A stretch of 64,000 bases of DNA from Chaetoceros tenuissimus (taxonomy: Eukaryota > Bacillariophyta > Thalassiosirophyceae > Chaetocerotales > Chaetocerotaceae). The position numbers and the translations under genes were made by a program. The number at the start of each line of letters is the position of its first letter. Within the stretch, counting starts at the first letter, position 1. Below are positions 58,982 to 64,000 of this stretch, in pieces. The notes under the pieces are model-generated. The model was not told where the DNA came from. It ran no database searches and saw only the letters and a list, made by a program, of their open reading frames with translations. The stretch is from contig BLLK01000019.1 in the NCBI GenBank assembly GCA_021927905.1, positions 1,364,001-1,428,000 of the forward strand. The letters run 5' to 3'.

Positions 58982-59899
58982 TTTAAAATTTTGAAATAGT
59001 GTTGCAAATAATTTATTAGAGATATGAAATGTTTAACACAAAGGCTTGTGCAACTTCTCAAAAAGAACAATTGTTTGTTCTTGTGATGTGCGTTGAGCGA
59101 CATTCACAGAACAAAAGCAGATGTCATCTTTCCGGGTCTGTCGCACTTTGTGTCTTTTCTACTAAAGTAGATGAACGTACGGTAGGGTGAAAACGAAGTT
59201 GTTGTTTCAAATGATAAAAGGTAAAATTGTGATCATTCCTTCAGCCTGCAAATGATGTAGTGTTCGAGATTTTTCCTGGACCGCTTGACACCAAACTGCA
59301 AGCTGCTGCCATCTGTTGGCCTAAATTAACCGTCTGTTTGCCTCCTGTTCATTCTTCATTGCCCCTTTCCTCGTGCGTACTTCTCTTCGAGTACTGACGC
59401 TCTCTAATTGAAGTAACGTACTTCACTTGAAGACTGACGAGTGTGAATACGCACTTGTTTTGCACTCAATCGTCAGCGCTTCAACTGATGTAGTCTAACA
59501 GTATCCTATTTCGTGAAGTAAGCTAGGATCTTTCGCTCTCTAGTTTCAAACCATCTGGTTTAAGCAGCTGGTTTAGTTTTGTGACGAAAACGCCGGCAGT
59601 TACTAAATGTTAAGAAAGGTCGAGCTTCTAATAAAAGTAGTGCCTTCGATATTCTCCTCCAGCTCAAGGAATATACTATTTGAATATGTTAGGAAAGAGA
59701 TGAGTTTTTTAATGAAAATATACGAAGAAACTGTTAGCCTTCTTTTTACTGATGTCTTCCTGAGCGATCTTTAGATATGACGTCATGCATGTCATTGTTA
59801 TATTCATATTTTATATTCTTAGCTAGGTTTTCGACTTGCTAGGAAAAACTTTAATGTATATCAAAACAATATATCAATAAGATAGTGAGGAGGTGGATA
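58982..59899. other. Spacer between ankyrin copies 1 and 2
   Basis: This 918-bp stretch resembles, in part, the spacer after copy 3: a CTGATGTC(T/A)TCCTGA segment followed by TGACGTCATG and TGTCATTGTT at 59745-59800, also found at 62255-62310. It was evidently copied with the gene. No gene was seen. Confidence 0.5.
59778..59785. promoter_or_regulatory. TGACGTCA palindrome in the duplicated spacer
   Basis: The palindrome lies 115 bp past the stop of copy 2 and about 800 bp upstream of copy 1. It matches the site at 62293 in context. Confidence 0.35.
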
Positions 59900-62098
59900 T
59901 TAGTTGTTCTTTGAGACCCTCCGTGCTTCTTTGAGGCGTTTTAGCGTCTTACTATGGTTTGCCTTTTCATTCTCAAGTTGATCGATCATTTCTTCAATCT
60001 CGGACTCCAGAGATTCAATACGAGTTCTTGCATTCTCACTTGCTTTAGATTCAAATGAGCTAGTTGTAGTTTTACCTCGTTTAGATGATGGACAGTAAAT
60101 ACCGTCCTCTTCCTCTTCTTCGATGCAATCAATCTCCTTTGTGTCTTCATTTCTTGATCTCTTTATACAAGATGTCGCAATCCTACTATACAGGTTTTCA
60201 TTCTCATTTTTCAGTGCTTCATTCTCCTTTTCTTTCTCCTCAGCTACTCGCTTTTGGACCTTGACTGCATCTTTCAGACTGTGAATTTCCTCTCGTAATT
60301 CAGTTACTATTCTCTGCTCAGAGTCTTCATCTATGTTTACCTTGATTTCTTCAATCAGACGATGACTTTCTTCTTGCATTGATAAAGACTCGCCAGGAGA
60401 AATCTTCTGACTATTACTTACTAGTTCTCGTAGGCGCTGATTATCATCTTCCAACTTGCGCAACCTCGATTCATATTCCTCATCTTTTTGTCGGAGTTCA
60501 TAGTGAAGGTTTTTGATCGTTTCCTTTTGATCGCGGATATCATTTTGCTGCGACTTATTCAATTCTTTGAGTTTTCCGATCTCAACTAAGCTCCCATCGT
60601 ATGTATTTTTATTTTCCTCGTGCATAGTTTTGACTATTTCGAAGTCGAGATCTGCCTGCTTCCGTTCATCTTGAAGGTTTTTGATTAGACTTTGTTGTTC
60701 CCTAACTTTTCTTTGTAGCGCTGAATCGTCATTCTTATTTTCCAACTCGTTCTGAAGTCTATCGATTGTGTTGTAATATTCCTCAATCACTTCGTAAAAT
60801 GCTTCATTTTCATGTTCAAGTTTCCTTTGCAAACGATATCTTTCTTGCATAAATACATTCTTCTTGTTTTTCAATTTCTTCTCTAGACTTTCTTTTTCTT
60901 CCATAGTGCATCTTAGTAAGTTCCACATGGTCTTCTTGTCAGATGTCAAATTTTGGCTGTAGTCTTCCAGCACATCTCCTTGATATCTCGCTAGAGAATG
61001 TAGAACAGTCTCACCATGTTTATCTCGCATGTTTAATATATCAACACCCCCGATATCTAGAATGCGTCGCAGGACAGGGGAGAATTCAGAGTGTTGAAAA
61101 TATTTAAAATCATGAAATAAGAATTCACCCTTTCTGTTCTTTGCCAAAACCAAGTCCTCTTTACCAGTTTCAATAACCAATTTCATAATTGCGGCAATAT
61201 CATCGAATATTGCCTTCTTATTGGAGCTCTCGCGTGTATATTTAGAGACTAATTTTGAACTGAGGAACTGAAAAAAGTTCATTCCCTGCATGTCATAATA
61301 ATCATCATAATTTTCTAGCCAACCAGCCTCATCAAGGATTAGAGTTATTCCTCCGACTTCAAGGAGGCATTTTAATATTTCGAATGTTCTCTGGCTTCCA
61401 ATTTTATATTCAGCAATGACTCCTTTAAGGAGCGATAGTTTTGAAAGTGAAAGTAAGTCTTTGCCTCCAGCTTTTATCAATAGTTTTACTTTGTCGATGT
61501 CCTCGCGTCTCATCAACGCAATCTCTAAAAGTGTAGATTGAGTCGAAACAATTACTCCATCATCATCACCTTCACGATAAGATTCATAAATTCTATTCTT
61601 TACCCAAAGTATATTCCCTTTTATTGAACAATAACTATATTCAATGTCTTGTTTCATCATTACACTGGGTTTAGACTCCAGTAGAACGCTAATTACTTGA
61701 ATATTCATATTGTTTCCTAATGCATAGGTAAGTAGAGATGATAAAGCCACAGCAAATATGGAGTACTTTAGTTCCTCAACGACTACTCGCAGCAGACAAA
61801 TTTTATCTTTCATCTCTATCTCATCTGCCTCTAGTAAACATTTTAGTCTTGCAATACTCTTCTTTTTAGAAAGAATCTCGCCTAGAATGCGTAGAACCTT
61901 GATGAATAAATTCAGTGGTATGTGTAAATACTCATCACAAATAGCAGAGAACAAGCATTCACCACTTTTCTCTCTAGTATCCAAAATCATCGCAATCTTT
62001 TCTTTCCTCGTGTACTCACTTGAATCTAGAATAGCCTCAGATTCTTTGAATTTTCCAGCTTCAAGAAGTTTCAGCAAATCTGGTGTAGTAGCACTCAT
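59900..62098 (-). CDS. Ankyrin and coiled-coil protein, copy 2, short of later ankyrin units
   Basis: The protein has 732 residues. The N-terminal region and first ankyrin-like units parallel copy 1 (E-S-E-A-I-L-D-S-S-E-Y-T-R-K-E-K, then A-G-G-K-D-L-L-S-L-S-K, then K-H-G-E-T-V-L-H-S-L-A-R). After T-M-W-N-L-L at about 395 the block of T-A-L-H ankyrin units seen in copies 1 and 3 is missing and the chain goes straight into a long coiled coil. The coiled coil shares A-D-L-D-F-E-I-V-K-T-M-H-E-E-N-K with copy 3. It ends with an acidic stretch, S-S-K-R-G-K-T and the tail T-L-K-R-L-K-E-A-R-R-V-S-K-N-N. The start is ATG 62098. It is intronless. No enzyme motif was seen. Confidence 0.8.
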   Translation of the reverse strand: MSATTPDLLKLLEAGKFKESEAILDSSEYTRKEKIAMILDTREKSGECLFSAICDEYLHIPLNLFIKVLRILGEILSKKKSIARLKCLLEADEIEMKDKICLLRVVVEELKYSIFAVALSSLLTYALGNNMNIQVISVLLESKPSVMMKQDIEYSYCSIKGNILWVKNRIYESYREGDDDGVIVSTQSTLLEIALMRREDIDKVKLLIKAGGKDLLSLSKLSLLKGVIAEYKIGSQRTFEILKCLLEVGGITLILDEAGWLENYDDYYDMQGMNFFQFLSSKLVSKYTRESSNKKAIFDDIAAIMKLVIETGKEDLVLAKNRKGEFLFHDFKYFQHSEFSPVLRRILDIGGVDILNMRDKHGETVLHSLARYQGDVLEDYSQNLTSDKKTMWNLLRCTMEEKESLEKKLKNKKNVFMQERYRLQRKLEHENEAFYEVIEEYYNTIDRLQNELENKNDDSALQRKVREQQSLIKNLQDERKQADLDFEIVKTMHEENKNTYDGSLVEIGKLKELNKSQQNDIRDQKETIKNLHYELRQKDEEYESRLRKLEDDNQRLRELVSNSQKISPGESLSMQEESHRLIEEIKVNIDEDSEQRIVTELREEIHSLKDAVKVQKRVAEEKEKENEALKNENENLYSRIATSCIKRSRNEDTKEIDCIEEEEEDGIYCPSSKRGKTTTSSFESKASENARTRIESLESEIEEMIDQLENEKANHSKTLKRLKEARRVSKNN

Positions 62099-62435
62099 AA
62101 CGTTCTTGATTCAAATTGATATCAACTCTAAAGTTATTTATATTACATCAAATTGATTCTGTGTGATGGTTCTGTTGCAGATGATGATGGCGAGATCAAC
62201 ACTTCGAGCAGATGTGTCTTGTCCTTCTGTGTTTTGCTTAAGTACGTACTGACGTCTGATGTCATCCTGATCTCAGTGAAAATTTTAAAAGATGACGTCA
62301 TGTCATTGTTGTAGGAATACAATTAGTTAGCTATCATGGCAGAAAACTCCATTATAAAATTTCATATGTAGGCTTTTAGTAAGGACACTTATGTAGTGTA
62401 AATACGTGTGAAACTTGTATACACCAGAAACCAAT
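62099..62435. other. Spacer between ankyrin copies 2 and 3
   Basis: This 337-bp stretch holds TACGTAC at 62244, the duplicated CTGATGTCATCCTGA segment and TGACGTCA at 62293. It carries the promoter of copy 2 and the 3' region of copy 3. Confidence 0.45.
62293..62300. promoter_or_regulatory. TGACGTCA palindrome upstream of ankyrin copy 2
   Basis: A perfect palindrome within GATGACGTCATG lies 195 bp before the ATG of copy 2. Its flanks match the site at 59778, so it came with the duplication. The regulatory role is inferred from the motif. Confidence 0.4.
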
Positions 62436-64000
62436 CTAGTTGTTCTTCTTTAAGGCCTTGCGTGCATCTTTGAGGCGTTTCAGCGTTTTACTTCTCGTAT
62501 TCAAGATCCTTGATCAAATCTTCAATCTCGCCTTCTAGAGATGAAACATGATTTCTCGCATACTCAGTTTTTCTTTCAGTTAAGGCTCTTCTAGTTTTGC
62601 CTCGCTTAGATGGAGGGCCGTAAATGTCATCCTCGTCCTCTTCAATACAATCAATCTCCTGCTCTGTATCGTCTCTTGATCTCTTCATACAAGAGGAAGA
62701 AACTTTATTATTCAGACTCTCATTTTCATCCTTGAGCATTTTGTTCTCCTTTTGCTTTTCCTCTACAATTTGCTTTTGTTTCTTGATTGTATCTTGAAGA
62801 GTCTGAATCTCTTTTTCTAGGTTCAGTACATTAATCCCTTTCAAAGATTCATCTACCTCTCCGTTGCTTTCTTCAACTTTCGTTGAAGCAGGTCCGCTAA
62901 TATAAAGCAGTTGCTTGACATTGTTCTCTGCTTCTCGTAGTCGATGATTATCTTCTTCCAAATCGCGTAACTTTGATTCATTATCCTCAATCCTAGCATC
63001 TTTCTCTTTTAATGCTTCTTGCAGCTTCTGTATCATCTCCTTTTGCTCGTTGATATCATCCCGCTGTGCTTGTTTCTCTCCTTTCAGTTTTCCAAACTCA
63101 ATTAAGCATTTTTCGTAGGCATCTTTGTTTTCTTCATGCATAGTTTTGACTATTTCGAACTCTAGATCTGCTTGCTTTCGTTCATTTTGAAGATTCTTGA
63201 CTAACCCTTTTTGCTCATGCACTTCGTTCTGAAAAGATGTCTGAACGTCTTGAAGAAATTTAATTTCTTCCCTCAAAGGCTTCATACTATCTTCTCTTGT
63301 CTGTCCATTCCTTTGTTTGGATTCCTTTTCTTCTTCTTGTAGCTTTTTGTTTGTTTCATTCAAAACCTCTATCTGCTTCTTTTGGGCTTTCAGCTTGTTC
63401 TTCAAACTATTTACCTTCTCTTGAAGTAACTTGATTTTTTCATTTTTGCTTTCCCAATCGAATTGAAATTCCAAAGCTTTGATGAAAAAAGGAGTCACCG
63501 GTGATCTGCGTTTGTTGTTCAAAGAATGCAAGAGTTCCTTTCCTCCAATCTCAATCAAATTCTTTAAACAGTCAAAGTTGTGTACATCTTTTGGACAACT
63601 AACCCTAAAGGGCAGTAAATGGAGTGCAGTATTCTTTTCATTATCTCTTTTCCATACCAAGTCTCTTCCACCTTTCTTGATCAATGCTTCGATTAAGAAA
63701 ATTTCACTATTTTCGCAGGCTACATGTAGCGCGGTCTTCCCATCTTTATTCTGTTTCATAACAAGATCTTTATTGCACGGCAAGATATTCCACAATTCTT
63801 CCTTTACATACTCATCCTCTTCGTGTTGACGATAGTGTCTTCCGAGGAAATTGTGAGAATAGCATCTTGCTACCACATGAAGAATTGTGTCGCCGTAACT
63901 GAACTTGAAGTCACTCAATTCTTCTGTAACAACTCGTAAAAGAACTATTTTTTCTTCCAAACATCTTTTTCCTCTAATAATCTTTTCTACAGGATATTCA
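62436..64000 (-). pseudogene. Ankyrin copy 3: internal deletion, shifted tail, runs off the window
   Basis: The frame is open from the window edge (64000) to TAA 62488-62490; the true start lies outside. It parallels copy 1 up to E-E-L-S-D-F-K, then jumps directly to Y-G-D-T-I-L-H-V-V-A-R, losing roughly 250 residues of middle ankyrin region while staying in frame. Later ankyrin units (K-D-G-K-T-A-L-H-V-A, N-E-K-N-T-A-L-H-L-L), the coiled coil and a C-terminal S-K-R-G-K-T remain. At the end an 11-bp loss relative to copy 2 shifts the frame. The normal tail (S-K-T-L-K-R-L-K-D-A-R-K-A-L-K-K-N-N) is still readable out of frame to TAG 62436-62438. It may still make a shortened protein; its status as gene or pseudogene is open. 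Confidence 0.65.

Overview
This is an AT-rich nuclear window from a eukaryotic alga, most likely a centric diatom. Genes are compact and often intronless. Where introns occur they are mostly 50-120 bp with GT-AG borders. Two proteins carry plastid-type leaders with an A-F cleavage motif (4033-5196 and 26818-27642), as expected of a secondary red plastid. An axonemal dynein light chain (24059-24712) implies a flagellated stage, which among diatoms points to centrics. Secreted proteins with PT-rich hinges and Cys-Trp modules also fit diatoms. The species cannot be named from the sequence alone.

Layout. 1-11.6 kb: the end of an unknown gene, the Arp2/3 subunit ARPC4, a fatty-acid hydroxylase/sterol-desaturase-like enzyme, a plastid VTT-domain membrane protein, a broken gene, two RING proteins facing apart, a NOT4-like RNA-binding protein without a RING, and a DGAT2-type acyltransferase. 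12.1-20.8 kb: two related secreted proteins on the minus strand, each with a signal-peptide exon, 108-bp tandem repeats, Cys-Trp modules and a Lys/Gly-rich tail, separated by 3.3 kb without genes. 22-31 kb: a four-helix membrane protein, DNAL1, a fucosyltransferase-like protein, a RibD/DHFR-like reductase, a disordered protein, and a convergent pair of paralogous membrane proteins, one of them frameshifted. 31.7-38 kb: an SGNH hydrolase, then the most striking gene. 38.9-50.2 kb: a MYND-UBE3D-like protein, two divergent MFS paralogs, two GAF-HPP transporter paralogs and MED31. 51-56.6 kb: a gametolysin-like M11 metalloprotease, a probably myristoylated protein and TIM10. 56.9-64 kb: three tandem ankyrin/coiled-coil paralogs, the last running off the window.

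Main discovery. The stretch 33782-38026 (minus) is one three-exon gene. Joined, it gives about 1262 residues: an acidic N-terminus, eight membrane helices with microbial-rhodopsin signatures (R-Y-x-E-W in helix C; D-V-V-F-K with the presumed retinal lysine in helix G), a PAS-like region, a histidine kinase, a receiver and an HPt domain. This looks like an eight-helix histidine-kinase rhodopsin with a complete phosphorelay in one chain. Its first intron is expanded by 65-bp palindrome-bearing repeats.

Working together. Eukaryotic neighbours here are not operons. Links are through duplication: the secreted pair, the MFS pair, the HPP pair, the inverted membrane pair and the ankyrin trio. The Cys-Trp module is shared by the secreted pair and the metalloprotease, suggesting a common extracellular (wall or matrix) setting. 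All functional calls rest on motifs read by eye.
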